Part shown: piece after piece, positions 40,677-52,137 of the stretch
How positions within the stretch are numbered: position 1 is the first letter of the stretch
How the letters are laid out: each line of letters opens with the position of its first letter
Source: Sinorhizobium sp. 8-89
Lineage (GTDB): Bacteria; Pseudomonadota; Alphaproteobacteria; Rhizobiales; Rhizobiaceae
Reading direction: 5' to 3'
Assembly (NCBI RefSeq): GCF_030124325.1
Contig: NZ_JASKLR010000004.1
Coordinates: forward strand, 85,473-149,472
DNA length: 64,000 nucleotides
Position numbers and translations under genes: made by a program
Notes under the pieces: model-generated
What the model was told of the DNA's origin: nothing
Database searches by the model: none
What the model saw: only the letters and a program-made list of their open reading frames with translations

Positions 40677-40691
40677 TTAATATCGAATTAA
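40677..40691 (-). promoter_or_regulatory. Perfect CtrA full site upstream of the second outer-membrane protein gene
   Basis: TTAATATCGAATTAA fits TTAA-N7-TTAA exactly and lies 87 bp before the start at 40590, nearly the same distance as in the neighbouring gene. Confidence 0.65.
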
Positions 40692-40760
40692 GCATAGAAA
40701 TTTACTCTGTTTATTAACAATTGCTCATGCTCGCCGTATTCGACGGGCCGACGCAGCAAC

Positions 40761-40787
40761 AAAAAAGGCCGGCGATCGATGCCGGCC
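40761..40787 (-). terminator. glmM terminator
   Basis: On the minus strand GGCCGGC and GCCGGCC pair around ATCGATC and are followed by six T residues. It lies 74 bp after the glmM stop. Confidence 0.85.
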
Positions 40788-40805
40788 TCAAAAGCAATCA
40801 TGGTC

Positions 40806-40857
40806 CTACAGCGCCGCGCGTCATTTCAGACGCGCAAAGTTCGCTGTCGCACTTTGA
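40806..40857. repeat. RIME-type repeat after glmM
   Basis: TACAGCGCCGCGCGTC, TTTCAGACGCGCAAAG and TTCGCTGTCGCACTTTGA match modules one and two of the family. It lies between the glmM stop and its terminator, so it is transcribed as part of the glmM 3' end. Confidence 0.75.
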
Positions 40858-40860
40858 TGG

Positions 40861-42213
40861 TCAGGCGGCGCTGCGAACGCTGCCGATCACGTTGACCAGT
40901 TCGTCGACGATACGCTCGACCTGGCTACGATCGTCACCTTCCGCCATGACGCGGATCAGTGGCTCGGTTCCGGACGGACGGATCAGCAGGCGCCCATTCT
41001 TGGCAAGTCCCGCCTCGGCGTCGGCGATTGCCTGCTGCACGGTCGGATGCTCGAGCGGTTTGCCCGCGGATACGCGAACATTCTTCAGAATCTGCGGTAC
41101 GGGCTCAAAGCGGTGGCACACTTCGCTGACCGATTTGCCTTGCCGCTTGACGACGGCGAGAATCTGCAGCGCAGCCACCAGACCGTCACCGGTCGTCCCG
41201 AAATCGGAGAGCACGATATGGCCGGACTGTTCGCCGCCGACGTTCAGGCCATCCTGGCGCATCTGCTCGACGACGTAGCGGTCGCCGACCTTGGTGCGGT
41301 GCAGTCCGATGCCCCGCTCCTTCAGGTAGCGCTCGAGGCCGAGATTCGACATCACCGTCGCGGCTATGGCGCCACCCTTCAGCATACCATCGGCAGCCCA
41401 GCTGTCAGCGATGACGGCCATGAGCTGGTCGCCATCGACGACAGTGCCGTTTTCATCGATGATCAGGACCCGGTCCGCATCCCCGTCGAGTGCGATGCCG
41501 ATATCGGCCCTGACTTCGTGAACCTTTTTCGACAAAGCGGCTGGATGCGTCGACCCGCATTCGAGATTGATGTTGACGCCATTCGGCTCCGTCCCGATCG
41601 TCACCACTTCGGCGCCGAGCTCCCAAAGCGCGGACGGGGCAACCTTGTAGGCGGCGCCGTTCGCGCAGTCGATGGCGATCCGCAGTCCCTTCAGCGTGAC
41701 GTCGCGCGGCAGGGTCCGCTTCGCCTGTTCGATATAGCGGTAGATGTCGCCATCGACGCGCTTGGCCCGGCCGATATCTTCGGGCTTGGCAAGCTGTGCG
41801 GACATATCCTGGTCGATGAGCTCCTCGATCTTCTCCTCGATATCGTCGGAAAGCTTGTAACCATCCGGTCCGAAGAGCTTGATGCCGTTGTCGCGGAAAG
41901 GATTATGCGAGGCTGAGATCATCACGCCGATGTCGGCGCGCAACGAACGCGTGAGCATGGCGACACCTGGCGTCGGGATCGGTCCGAGCAGGAAAACGTC
42001 GAGGCCAGCCGCGGTGAAGCCGGCGACCATTGCATTTTCGAGCATATAGCCGGAAAGGCGCGTGTCTTTGCCGATCACGACGCGATGACGGTGCGCGCCG
42101 TTGCGGAAGATCGTCCCGACGGCAATGCCGACACGCATGGCGAGATCCGGCGTCATCGGGAAAATGTTGGACTGCCCGCGAATGCCGTCAGTCCCGAAAT
42201 ATTTGCGCTTCAT
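40861..42213 (-). CDS. glmM: GlmM, phosphoglucosamine mutase
   Basis: The 450-residue enzyme interconverts glucosamine-6-phosphate and glucosamine-1-phosphate for peptidoglycan and LPS precursors. Motifs: [20 protein letters not shown], the phosphoserine loop [20 protein letters not shown], metal loop [16 protein letters not shown], and phosphate loop [20 protein letters not shown] 42213 (MKRKYFG) is the family start. It follows ftsH on the same strand with a terminator between, so it probably has its own promoter. Confidence 0.97.
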   Translation of the reverse strand: MKRKYFGTDGIRGQSNIFPMTPDLAMRVGIAVGTIFRNGAHRHRVVIGKDTRLSGYMLENAMVAGFTAAGLDVFLLGPIPTPGVAMLTRSLRADIGVMISASHNPFRDNGIKLFGPDGYKLSDDIEEKIEELIDQDMSAQLAKPEDIGRAKRVDGDIYRYIEQAKRTLPRDVTLKGLRIAIDCANGAAYKVAPSALWELGAEVVTIGTEPNGVNINLECGSTHPAALSKKVHEVRADIGIALDGDADRVLIIDENGTVVDGDQLMAVIADSWAADGMLKGGAIAATVMSNLGLERYLKERGIGLHRTKVGDRYVVEQMRQDGLNVGGEQSGHIVLSDFGTTGDGLVAALQILAVVKRQGKSVSEVCHRFEPVPQILKNVRVSAGKPLEHPTVQQAIADAEAGLAKNGRLLIRPSGTEPLIRVMAEGDDRSQVERIVDELVNVIGSVRSAA

Positions 42214-42490
42214 AAAAACTCCATTGTCCTGCTTCGGCAGGATCTTCTTTGTCGGCCGCGTCTGTCCGCGTGTTCCGCGACTGGATTTCATATCGCCGGA
42301 CCTCGTATAAAGGGCTTGACGCTCGCGCGGCTCGTTATCGCTGCAGCCTGCTCGCGTCCACCGCAGAGGTCAGGCATGGTTGAATCATCTTTGGCATAAA
42401 ACCGCAGCAAACTGCAGCAATCCTATCATCAGAAATCATTACAGCGCGTTACCAACTGCGCGAAAGATGCGCTCGAAGAAAATACCCAAC

Positions 42491-42521
42491 AAAAAAACCG
42501 CCGCTCCTTTCGGCGCGGCGG
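42491..42521 (-). terminator. ftsH terminator
   Basis: On the minus strand CCGCCGC and GCGGCGG pair around a 10-nt loop and are followed by seven T residues, about 30 bp after the ftsH stop. The spacer 42214-42490 is otherwise the glmM promoter region with no gene visible. Confidence 0.88.
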
Positions 42522-42549
42522 CCTCCGATTTATCGTTTTTCCGACGGTG

Positions 42550-44487
<1,938 letters not shown>

Positions 44488-44544
44488 CGAACTCCCCGGA
44501 ACCTGTCGCAACTCGCGCATTTCGCCGAGCTACAGTCTTGTTCC

Positions 44545-45930
44545 CTAACATAAGGTTCTGGTGTCGCCTTGCCAAGGCAAACTGCCAGCTACCTCTCCAT
44601 TTCTGTCAAAAACATCGTGAACCGGCGGAGCGGGATATCGTCCGCGCCCAAACAGCATCGCGACCGCATCTGCCATGATCCGGTCAAAACCGGGCAAAAA
44701 GGCGTCGTAGAGACCGATGCGACATTCCACCTTCGCCTGAATCGGGCTCGTGCCAGCGACATTGGCGCCCGCTGGAGCAATATGTGGCGCAGCTCGGGAG
44801 GCCCGTTTGGCGACGCCGGGTGGCAGGCCTGCGTCAATAAGCCTCTGTTCCCATTGACCATCCTGTCCCTTGGCAGTCACCATCAACGGGCTGCGTTCGC
44901 CATTCGTTACGTTGAAGCGCCCGTCCCACGGCTTCGTCTCGCCCGGTTCGATGACAAGGGCGGAAAGGTTGCGCGCCTCACGGTAGAGGTAGAGACCGCT
45001 TGGACGCCTGTCGTATACGACGCCCCCCGCCGTCATCCGCCCCGGCATGCCCGCTTGCAGAAAGGCGGATATGCGCTCGATCGTCGCATGCACCGGCAAA
45101 TGATTGCGGCCGCCGAGTACGGCAGCGACGGACAGAAGCGCGCGGCGCCAGTCGGCGTCGCCCATGTTTCCCGCCTGCGCGGCCGCGATTTCTGCCGCGA
45201 CGGTCTCGTGAACCCGGACATGGCTTTCGATCAGGGCGGCTGCCCGCGCCGACGACGCGGCCCTTTGTGCAGCGCTCCACCGTGCGACCGGCGCCTCCTC
45301 CGAGTATGCGAGCTCGGAGCGCACGCGAACACGCTCGAACAGGGGATTGGCATTGCTCGGATCGTCGAACCACGTGACATCCCGCGCGGTCAGGAATGCC
45401 CGTATGTCGGCACGCCGCAGGCCCAGGAATGGTCGCAACACCCAGATCCGGCGCCCGTAAAGCATGGTGCTCGCCATGCCGGCGCTGCCCGCCCCCTCCC
45501 CTTCGCCACGCGCACCGCGCATCACGATCGTCTCGTGCTGGTCATCCAGCGTATGTCCGGTCGCAATGCAGTCGGCGCCAAGCGCGGCGGCAGCGTCCGC
45601 CAGCAGTTCATAGCGTTTGTGGCGCGCAGCCGCCTGAATCCCGGTTCGCGGTTTGTCGCCTTCCCAGCGGCAGGCAAGATGAGGAACGCCGAGTTCGGCA
45701 CAGAACGCCGCCACCGCTGCTGCCTCATCTGCGGATTCCGGTCTCAAGCCGTGATCGATCGTGCAGGCGACGAGCGAGAAACCTTCGCGATCTTTGTCGC
45801 CGATTGCGGAATGGAGGGCGAGAAGAAGTCCCTTGGAGTCGCTGCCTCCAGAGACGGCCACAAGAATCCGGCAAGGCTCGATGAAGGCGCGGAGAAAATA
45901 TCTGGCCGTGGCAATGACGGCTTCAGGCAC
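44545..45930 (-). CDS. tilS: TilS, tRNA(Ile)-lysidine synthetase
   Basis: The 461-residue protein has the N-type PP-loop ILVAVSGGSDSKGLLLALHS, then CTIDHGLRPESADEAAAVAA, and the conserved GADCIATGHTLDDQHETIVM. It converts C34 to lysidine in tRNA-Ile(CAU), an essential modification. The C-terminal half is poorly conserved, as is usual. It starts 11 bp after cpoB/ybgF and precedes ftsH, a common bacterial gene order. Confidence 0.93.
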   Translation of the reverse strand: MPEAVIATARYFLRAFIEPCRILVAVSGGSDSKGLLLALHSAIGDKDREGFSLVACTIDHGLRPESADEAAAVAAFCAELGVPHLACRWEGDKPRTGIQAAARHKRYELLADAAAALGADCIATGHTLDDQHETIVMRGARGEGEGAGSAGMASTMLYGRRIWVLRPFLGLRRADIRAFLTARDVTWFDDPSNANPLFERVRVRSELAYSEEAPVARWSAAQRAASSARAAALIESHVRVHETVAAEIAAAQAGNMGDADWRRALLSVAAVLGGRNHLPVHATIERISAFLQAGMPGRMTAGGVVYDRRPSGLYLYREARNLSALVIEPGETKPWDGRFNVTNGERSPLMVTAKGQDGQWEQRLIDAGLPPGVAKRASRAAPHIAPAGANVAGTSPIQAKVECRIGLYDAFLPGFDRIMADAVAMLFGRGRYPAPPVHDVFDRNGEVAGSLPWQGDTRTLC

Positions 45931-45941
45931 GTGGGTGGGCC

Positions 45942-46973
45942 TCAGCAGCCAAAGCGGCTCTGCTCGCTCGACACCTTTGCCTTCACCGCGGGCGAAGCCT
46001 TCGGGTAGCGCTTGTTCACCTCGCGCAGCGTCGCGCAGGCAGTTTCCTTGTTGTCTAGTGCACCGAGCGACATGCCGAGCTTCAGCAGCATCTCGGGCGC
46101 CTTGGGCGATTTCCCGTGGGATTGATGCGCGTTCAGGAAGGTCTTCGCTGCGTCGCTGTATTTGCCTTGCGAATATTGGGCCTCGCCCATCCAGAAACTG
46201 GCGTCGGCCGCCTTGTCGCCGTTGGGAAAGGTATCAAGGTAATCGCGGAATTCCTGCTCGGCCAAGCCATAGTCGCCCGAAAGCACGTGTCCGTAGGCGG
46301 ATTGGTAGAGATCGCCAGGATTGTCGAGAGAGGCGGTTTGCTGCTCGCTGCCGGGATTGCCGTTGAGGCCCGCATCGCCGCCGTCTGCCGTTCCCGTCCC
46401 GACGCCGGGAAGCGTGGCGTTGGCGCCCGGCTGGGCATCGGCGGTCGCCGACACCGGATTGCCGTTCTCGTCGAAAATGATCTGCCCCAACGTCGTCGGC
46501 GGTGCGGCGCCCGTGGCTCCCGGATTGGCGCCCGTTGCCGCCATGTCGTTGCCGGCGGTGGGAGGTGCCACCGGTGGCTGGCTATCCGTCACCCCGGGGG
46601 TGACGGACGCCTGATCACTGGAACTCGGCGTTTCGAGTGCGCCGCTCTTCTTCGAAGAGGACTTGCCGTTTTCGAGGTCCTGGAAGCGGAACTCGTTGTC
46701 CTCCTGGAACTTCCGAATCTGTTCCTGCATCTGCAGCAACTGGAAGCTCATTTCCTCGATACGCCCGTTGAGTGAGCGGATCTGTTCCTCGAGTTGGCCG
46801 ATCCGTCCGAGGTCGGCCGACTGCACCTTCACCACCGGCAAGTCATGTTTGCTAGCGGCATCGGCATGGGTCACGCGGGCGAAGAGCCCGGAAAGTGGCA
46901 TGGCATTTGCCGCTGGTCCGAGACCCGAAAGGGCCACAAGACCAACCAGTCCTGCCACGACAAATTTCTTCAT
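45942..46973 (-). CDS. cpoB: CpoB (YbgF), Tol-Pal system coordinator
   Basis: The 343-residue periplasmic protein has a signal peptide (MKKFVVAGLVGLVALSGLGP ending AANA), a trimerising coiled coil (QLEEQIRSLNGRIEEMSFQL), a low-complexity Gly/Pro/Thr linker, and C-terminal TPR repeats (LYQSAYGHVLSGDYGLAEQE, DASFWMGEAQYSQGKYSDAA). CpoB couples Tol-Pal constriction to peptidoglycan synthesis. The linker is longer than in E. coli. The gene is downstream of pal on the same strand, with a terminator between. Confidence 0.92.
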   Translation of the reverse strand: MKKFVVAGLVGLVALSGLGPAANAMPLSGLFARVTHADAASKHDLPVVKVQSADLGRIGQLEEQIRSLNGRIEEMSFQLLQMQEQIRKFQEDNEFRFQDLENGKSSSKKSGALETPSSSDQASVTPGVTDSQPPVAPPTAGNDMAATGANPGATGAAPPTTLGQIIFDENGNPVSATADAQPGANATLPGVGTGTADGGDAGLNGNPGSEQQTASLDNPGDLYQSAYGHVLSGDYGLAEQEFRDYLDTFPNGDKAADASFWMGEAQYSQGKYSDAAKTFLNAHQSHGKSPKAPEMLLKLGMSLGALDNKETACATLREVNKRYPKASPAVKAKVSSEQSRFGC

Positions 46974-47111
46974 TTCGTCTGTCCTGTTCGAATACCGATT
47001 ACTCCCACCCGCGATCGCGGTCCGCGATACTGTCGCCGATTCTTAAGGTGAGCGCGCCGCACAGTTTTCCAATTGCTGTGAAAAAGCAACGGAGTTCGGC
47101 TAAAGTGTGGT

Positions 47112-47139
47112 AAAAAAGAAAAGGCGGCCCGTGGCCGCC
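47112..47139 (-). terminator. pal terminator
   Basis: On the minus strand GGCGGCC and GGCCGCC pair around ACG and are followed by TTTTCTTTTTT, 30 bp after the pal stop. Confidence 0.88.
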
Positions 47140-47169
47140 CCTTCAAATTCAAGTTCAGTGACCGGACGA

Positions 47170-47700
47170 TCACATTCCGGCGCCGCCGAGAACGGTTACG
47201 GCGCGGCGGTTCTGCGACCAGCAGGAGATGTCGTCGCAGACGGCGACCGGCTTTTCCTTGCCGTAGGAAATCGTGCGCATACGGTTCGCGGGAACGCCGC
47301 GGCTGGCGAGATAGTCGCGGGTGGCAGCGGCACGGCGGGCGCCGAGCGCCAGGTTGTACTCGCGGGTGCCGCGCTCGTCGGCGTGGCCTTCGACGGTGAT
47401 CGCGTAGTTCGGGTACTTCGCCAGCCACTGGGCCTGACGGTCGAGCGTCGCCTGGGCGTCGGCACGGATGGAGCTCGAGTCCGTATCGAAGAAGATGCGG
47501 TCGCCGACGTTGACGGTGAAGTCCTGCTGCGAGCCCGGCGTTGCCGCACCTGCGCCGAGACCGAGGCCGGCGGCATCATTCGGCAGGTTCTTTTTGGAAG
47601 CGCAGCCGGCAAGAGCGAGCGTCATGACGAGAGCGATCATGACCGGATTGCGGGCGATGGACTGCATGCGGCTCGCGGCCGGGGTGTCAATTCGGCTCAT
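47170..47700 (-). CDS. pal: Pal, peptidoglycan-associated lipoprotein
   Basis: The 176-residue outer-membrane lipoprotein has a signal with lipobox LALAGC and an OmpA-like peptidoglycan-binding domain (VGDRIFFDTDSSSIRADAQA, YAITVEGHADERGTREYNLA, LGARRAAATRDYLASRGVPA) ending in a Cys-containing SYGKEKPVAVCDDISCWSQN. Pal anchors the outer membrane to peptidoglycan and is recruited by TolB. An N-terminal extension of about 15 residues precedes the hydrophobic signal. It is separated from tolB by 390 bp rather than being tightly linked. Confidence 0.95.
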   Translation of the reverse strand: MSRIDTPAASRMQSIARNPVMIALVMTLALAGCASKKNLPNDAAGLGLGAGAATPGSQQDFTVNVGDRIFFDTDSSSIRADAQATLDRQAQWLAKYPNYAITVEGHADERGTREYNLALGARRAAATRDYLASRGVPANRMRTISYGKEKPVAVCDDISCWSQNRRAVTVLGGAGM

Positions 47701-47758
47701 GGGCCGGGTCTCCTTGGAAGTGTCTGATTCACGGTTGCCAGACTGTAACCGGAAGCGG

Positions 47759-47797
47759 TTAATTGCTTTTCAACTGATATGGTTAACAAATCGATAA
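47759..47797 (-). promoter_or_regulatory. Two near-consensus CtrA sites upstream of pal
   Basis: TTAA-TTGCTTT-TCAA (47759-47773) and TTAA-CAAATCG-ATAA (47783-47797) each match the full site at 7 of 8 positions. They lie 59-97 bp before the pal start. The region is A+T-rich, so chance matches are possible. Confidence 0.4.
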
Positions 47798-47956
47798 TTT
47801 GCGTGGGGCGCCTGCTAGAACAGCACTTTGCGGCGAGAAAGCGGCACATCGGCCACATTTCCTGCCGGTTCTGTGGACACCCGATCACGATGATCTTGGA
47901 TCGATCGCAAATGTGATCGCTTCTTGGTCCACGCTACCCGGAGATCCACAGCGGCC

Positions 47957-48034
47957 CTACAGCGCCGCGCGTCTTATCAGACGCGTAAAGACATGAAGCG
48001 CGCCGCATGGATCGGTCTGATCGCGGCGCGCTTC
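47957..48034. repeat. RIME-type repeat plus long hairpin between tolB and pal
   Basis: TACAGCGCCGCGCGTCTTAT followed by CAGACGCG (47957-47985) is module one of the family. Next to it GAAGCGCGCCGC (47995-48006) pairs perfectly with GCGGCGCGCTTC (48023-48034). The hairpin lies 57 bp after the tolB stop and could end the tolQRAB transcript although it lacks a T-run. Confidence 0.65.
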
Positions 48035-48090
48035 AGCAAGTAAGACACGGGATGCGGGCGGAGAGCCGCTTACACTTCTCCTCGTCGGCT

Positions 48091-49401
48091 CTATTCCATC
48101 AGAGGAGACCAGGCCGGGTCGGATGCGAAGCCTTGTGTCTGGACCGGCTGCTCGTTGTAACCCGTGAGGTCGATCGAATAGAGCTGCGGCCCGCCGGCAC
48201 CCGCGTTCTGGCGGAAGAACATCAGGACGCGGCCGTTCGGCGCCCAGGTCGGGCCTTCGTTGTGGAAGCCGGTCGTGAGGATGCGCTCGCCCGAGCCGTC
48301 CGGCTTCATGACGCCGATCGAGAACTTGCCGCCCGACTGCTTGGTGAAGGCGATGAGGTCACCGCGAGGAGACCAGACCGGCGTGGAATAGGAACCGTCA
48401 CCGAAGGAAATGCGCGTCTGACCGGAACCGTCAGCACCCATGACATAGAGCTGCTGCTTGCCGCCGCGGTCGCTTTCGAAAACGATCCTGCTGCCGTCCG
48501 GCGAATAGGACGGCGACGTGTCGATCGCTGCGGTGTTGGTCAGCCGCGTCGTCGTGCGTGAACGCAGGTCCATCGTGTAGATGTTCGCGTTGCCTTCCTG
48601 CTGCAGGCTCATGATCACGCGCTGGCCGTCCGGCGAGAAACGCGGCGCGAAGGTCATGCCGGGGAAGTTGCCGACCACCTCGCGCTGCCCGGTTTCGAGC
48701 TGCAGCAGGTAGACGCGCGGCTGCTGGTTCTCGAACGACATATAGGTGATTTCCTGACGGTTCGGCGAGAAACGCGGCGTCAGAACGATGTCGTTCGAAT
48801 TGGTGAGTGCGCGGGAATTGGCGCCATCCTGATCCATGATCGCGAGCTGGCGTTTGCGTGCCGTCTTCGGGCCGCTTTCGGCGACATAGACGATGCGTGT
48901 GTCGAAGTAGCCCTTTTCGCCGGTGATCCTCTCATAGATCGCATCGGCGATGATGTGGGCGACGCGGCGCCAGTTTTCCGGCTGGGTGTAGAATTGCTGT
49001 CCCAGCATCTGCTGACCGGCAAAGGTATCCCACAGACGGAATTCCGCCTTCAGCCGGCCATCGCCTTCCTGGGTGACGCGTCCGGTGACGAGCGCCTGGG
49101 CATTGATGACCTTCCAATCCTCAAATCGCGGGGCAGCGTCCGGATTGGAAATCTTTTCGATGAAGGCACCCTTGCTGATCGGTGCGAAAAGACCGGAGCG
49201 CTTGAGATCGGCAGCAACGACGTCGGAGATCTTCTGACCGAGTTCGCCCTGCAGGAAGTCGGTCACCGCAATCGGCAGCGGCTCGACGTTGCCCTTGTTG
49301 ATGTTGATCTCGACGAGTGCGTTTGCTGGCGAAGCAATGAGCCCACAGCCTGCGAACATCACCATCAGAAGGCGGAAAAAATTGCGTCTCAGCATTTCCA
49401 T
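48091..49401 (-). CDS. tolB: TolB, periplasmic beta-propeller of the Tol-Pal system
   Basis: The 436-residue protein has a signal peptide ([18 protein letters not shown]), an N-terminal TolB domain ([23 protein letters not shown]) and repeated propeller blades of the type [40 protein letters not shown] and [20 protein letters not shown]. It binds Pal and TolA. Start ATG 49401 or 49395 are both possible; the upstream AAAGG fits either. It is the last gene of tolQRAB. Confidence 0.95.
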   Translation of the reverse strand: MEMLRRNFFRLLMVMFAGCGLIASPANALVEININKGNVEPLPIAVTDFLQGELGQKISDVVAADLKRSGLFAPISKGAFIEKISNPDAAPRFEDWKVINAQALVTGRVTQEGDGRLKAEFRLWDTFAGQQMLGQQFYTQPENWRRVAHIIADAIYERITGEKGYFDTRIVYVAESGPKTARKRQLAIMDQDGANSRALTNSNDIVLTPRFSPNRQEITYMSFENQQPRVYLLQLETGQREVVGNFPGMTFAPRFSPDGQRVIMSLQQEGNANIYTMDLRSRTTTRLTNTAAIDTSPSYSPDGSRIVFESDRGGKQQLYVMGADGSGQTRISFGDGSYSTPVWSPRGDLIAFTKQSGGKFSIGVMKPDGSGERILTTGFHNEGPTWAPNGRVLMFFRQNAGAGGPQLYSIDLTGYNEQPVQTQGFASDPAWSPLME

Positions 49402-49480
49402 AAAGCCTTTCAGCCTTTCATTTTTCTGTACCGGTGAGGAAAGTGCGCGCGGTTTTCCGCCCGCATCCGCCCTAACCCGT

Positions 49481-50551
49481 TTAGAGCATCGAGCTTGGGT
49501 CGAAGTTGACGACCACCTCGCTCCAGGAATCATATTTGTCGGCTGGCAATCCCTTGAAGGGCGCGGATTTCAGGATGGCGCGTCGCGCTCCACCGGCGAG
49601 CGCCCGCCGCGCGGCATCGGAGCCACCCGTCGCTTCGACTTCCGGTTCCCCGACCAGTTCGCCGTTCGGGTCGAGCCGCATCGTCACCTTGATGCGGACG
49701 TCCGTGGCATCGGCCATTCCGGGGATGATCGACCAATTGTTCTGGATCTGGCCGCGAAGCGCATCCATCTCGCTCTGCGAAAGCGTGTTGCCGCTGGTCG
49801 TCTTCTTGCCGCCGAGCGCTGCTTCTTCGGTCGAGCGCTTCGCGCCGCCGCCGGACGATTCCTGCTTGTTGAGCAGCGCCGCGATTTCGTCGGCGTTGAA
49901 GTCGCTCTCCTTGGCGGAGGATGCCTTCTTCTGCTCCTTCTTGGTCTCTTCCTTCTTGCGCTCCGGCGTCTTGGCGGTCTGCGCCGGCTTTTCGACCTTG
50001 GGCTTCGCCATCGGCGTCGGCACCTTGTCGGGCAGCGCCTCGGCCTCCGGATTCTCGGCCGGCTGTTCCTCCGCCGGCGCCGGTTTCGGTTTGGTCTCGG
50101 GCTTCACTTCCTGCTTCGGCTCGGGCAGTGCCGCAACCTCCGTCGCGGGCTCGGACGCCGGCTCGGGCTCCTCGACCTTCTGTATCTCATCCTTGACCGG
50201 ATCCGGTGTCGGCAGCGCCTTCTCGGTTTTCTCCGGCGCGGCGGCCGATTCATTCTGGACCGGTTTGGTATTGGGCGTGGGCGGCGTCTTCAGGTCCACG
50301 TCGTTGTCGCCGATGTTCTCGGCTTTCTCGACCGGCGTCGGCTTCTTGGTCGGAACCGGGGACGCCTTCTCCTTTGCAGGGGCTTTCTTGTCGCCTTGCT
50401 GTATTTGTGTGATCGAATCGATCGGCACGATGTCGACCGGCAGCGCCTCGACATCCGCGACCTCGAAATCGGCTGGGCTACCGAGCGACACCAGCGCCCA
50501 GGTGAGCACCAGGGCGTGGAGGACAGCAGATGTTGCGAGACTGCCCTTCAT
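49481..50551 (-). CDS. tolA: TolA, envelope-spanning energy-transducing protein
   Basis: The 356-residue protein has an N-terminal anchor ([20 protein letters not shown]), a long Lys/Glu/Pro/Ala-rich periplasmic domain ([40 protein letters not shown]) and a C-terminal domain ([35 protein letters not shown]). TolA links TolQR in the inner membrane to TolB/Pal. The central domain is richer in proline than in enterobacteria. It lies 9 bp after tolR. Confidence 0.92.
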   Translation of the reverse strand: MKGSLATSAVLHALVLTWALVSLGSPADFEVADVEALPVDIVPIDSITQIQQGDKKAPAKEKASPVPTKKPTPVEKAENIGDNDVDLKTPPTPNTKPVQNESAAAPEKTEKALPTPDPVKDEIQKVEEPEPASEPATEVAALPEPKQEVKPETKPKPAPAEEQPAENPEAEALPDKVPTPMAKPKVEKPAQTAKTPERKKEETKKEQKKASSAKESDFNADEIAALLNKQESSGGGAKRSTEEAALGGKKTTSGNTLSQSEMDALRGQIQNNWSIIPGMADATDVRIKVTMRLDPNGELVGEPEVEATGGSDAARRALAGGARRAILKSAPFKGLPADKYDSWSEVVVNFDPSSML

Positions 50552-50560
50552 GACCGGGTA

Positions 50561-51013
50561 TCACTTTTCCTGTTCTTGAAGCGTGACAAGGCCGAGATTC
50601 TTGAAGCCGGCCGCCGAGATCCGCGCCATGACCTTCATCACCGTGCCGTAGTCGGCGTTGGTATCGCCGCGCACGTAGATGCGCTCGTTGTAGCCGGTGG
50701 TGGCAATTGCCTCGAGTTTCGGAACGACTTCGTCGATGGCGATCGGCGTTTCCTGCAGGAAGATTTCCCCGGCCGGATTGACCGAAACGGTAATCGGCTG
50801 GGTATCGGAGTTGAGCGCCTTGGCCTGCGTCTCCGGCAAATCGATCGGCACGCCGACTGTCATCATCGGTGCCGCCACCATGAAGATGATGAGCAGCACC
50901 AGCATCACGTCCACGAAGGGCGTGACGTTGATTTCGCTCATGATTGCCTTCCTGCCGTTGCGCCGACGACGTCCGCCGCCCGAACCCTTGGCTCCGCCAA
51001 CTGCCATACCCAT
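50561..51013 (-). CDS. tolR: TolR, proton-channel component
   Basis: The 150-residue ExbD/TolR protein has a basic N-terminus, one membrane helix carrying the functional Asp ([20 protein letters not shown]) and a periplasmic domain ([40 protein letters not shown]). With TolQ it uses the proton-motive force to energise TolA. It follows tolQ by 27 bp. Confidence 0.95.
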   Translation of the reverse strand: MGMAVGGAKGSGGGRRRRNGRKAIMSEINVTPFVDVMLVLLIIFMVAAPMMTVGVPIDLPETQAKALNSDTQPITVSVNPAGEIFLQETPIAIDEVVPKLEAIATTGYNERIYVRGDTNADYGTVMKVMARISAAGFKNLGLVTLQEQEK

Positions 51014-51040
51014 CAGCGTGGTCTCCGTGCTCGAGGGTCG

Positions 51041-51760
51041 TTATTGCGCGGCTTGGCGCGAGGACTGCAGCTTCTCGTCGATCTGCCGCGACAGGATGGC
51101 GGAGAACTCGTCGGCGAAGGCTTCCATGCGGGCCGTCAGCTTGCCGGCGTCGGCGGAAAACTTGTTGTAGGCGATAACCGCGGGGATAGCGGCGAGCAGA
51201 CCGATTGCGGTCGCAAGAAGCGCCTCGGCGATACCGGGCGCGACGACGGCTAGGTTGGTCGATTTCGAGCCGGCGATTGCCTGAAACGAGGTCATGATGC
51301 CCACGACCGTTCCGAAGAGACCGATGAAGGGAGCGGCCGAACCGATGGTCGCCAGCGATCCGAGCCTTGCTTCGAGCGTCTCGGATTCACGAGCGAGCGT
51401 TACGTCCATCGCCCGGTCGATACGCATCTGCAGGCCGATCGGGGAGCGGGCGCCGCGTTCGAAGCTCTTCTTCCACTCGCGCATCGCCGAGACGAAGATC
51501 GCGCCCATGCCGGCCGTCTGCCGGTCGGACAGCGTGCGATAAAGCTCTTCGAGCGACTGACCGGACCAAAAAACCTGCTCGAAATTGTCGAGCTGGCGTC
51601 GAACGCGCCCGAAGTTGAGCGTCTTGTCGACCACGATACCCCAGGTCCAGACCGAGGCTGCGATCAGCCCGAGCATGACCAGCTTCACGACAAAGCCCGC
51701 TTCCATGAACAGCGACCAGAGGGTCACATCGCTCGTCGCGGCCAATCCAACCTGTTCCAT
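51041..51760 (-). CDS. tolQ: TolQ, proton-channel component
   Basis: The 239-residue MotA/TolQ/ExbB protein has three membrane helices ([58 protein letters not shown]) and a cytoplasmic loop. ATG 51760 ([18 protein letters not shown]) is the family start, with GGAAACG before it; in-frame codons to 51871 are not conserved. It heads tolQRAB. In most proteobacteria ybgC is directly upstream, but here ku-ligD intervenes. Confidence 0.95.
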   Translation of the reverse strand: MEQVGLAATSDVTLWSLFMEAGFVVKLVMLGLIAASVWTWGIVVDKTLNFGRVRRQLDNFEQVFWSGQSLEELYRTLSDRQTAGMGAIFVSAMREWKKSFERGARSPIGLQMRIDRAMDVTLARESETLEARLGSLATIGSAAPFIGLFGTVVGIMTSFQAIAGSKSTNLAVVAPGIAEALLATAIGLLAAIPAVIAYNKFSADAGKLTARMEAFADEFSAILSRQIDEKLQSSRQAAQ

Positions 51761-52137
51761 CGTTTCCAGTCCCCGAATCCAAATACCCGGCAAGAGCGGC
51801 TCATGCTCATGACCGGGTCGCCCAAACGTCCTATTGCAAGAATGCCCCGGCATCGCCGCTGATCGCGGCATTGCGATCTAATGCTTCAGGTTGCCTTCTT
51901 GCCGTCAATTTTGGTCAAAGGATGACGTGCACCGCACAAATCCTAATACACGGATTAAGACACCATTATGGTTAAGGGAGTGTTACTGCGATCGCACTTC
52001 GACGACTGGAGTATCACGGAACTTCACACCGCGTCGCACGTTTCGATCGCATGAGTTCCTTTTCCCTGAGACAGAAAGCGAAAAAACCGACGCGGCACTT
52101 TCGCCGCGCTGCAACGGACTCCGTGTAAGGTGTTGCC
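51761..52137. promoter_or_regulatory. Divergent tolQ/ku promoter region with a CtrA half-site
   Basis: The 377-bp spacer is A+T-rich around 51930-51990. TTAACCAT occurs on the minus strand at 51968-51975, a perfect CtrA half-site 208 bp before tolQ, with another TTAA 51955-51958. I find no gene in the spacer. Confidence 0.4.

Noticed and set aside
49289..51253. 654-codon plus-strand frame across tolA, tolR and tolQ
   Set aside because: Its Arg/Leu/Gly-rich product is the complement of the Lys/Glu/Pro-rich TolA sequence; the tol genes are certain.
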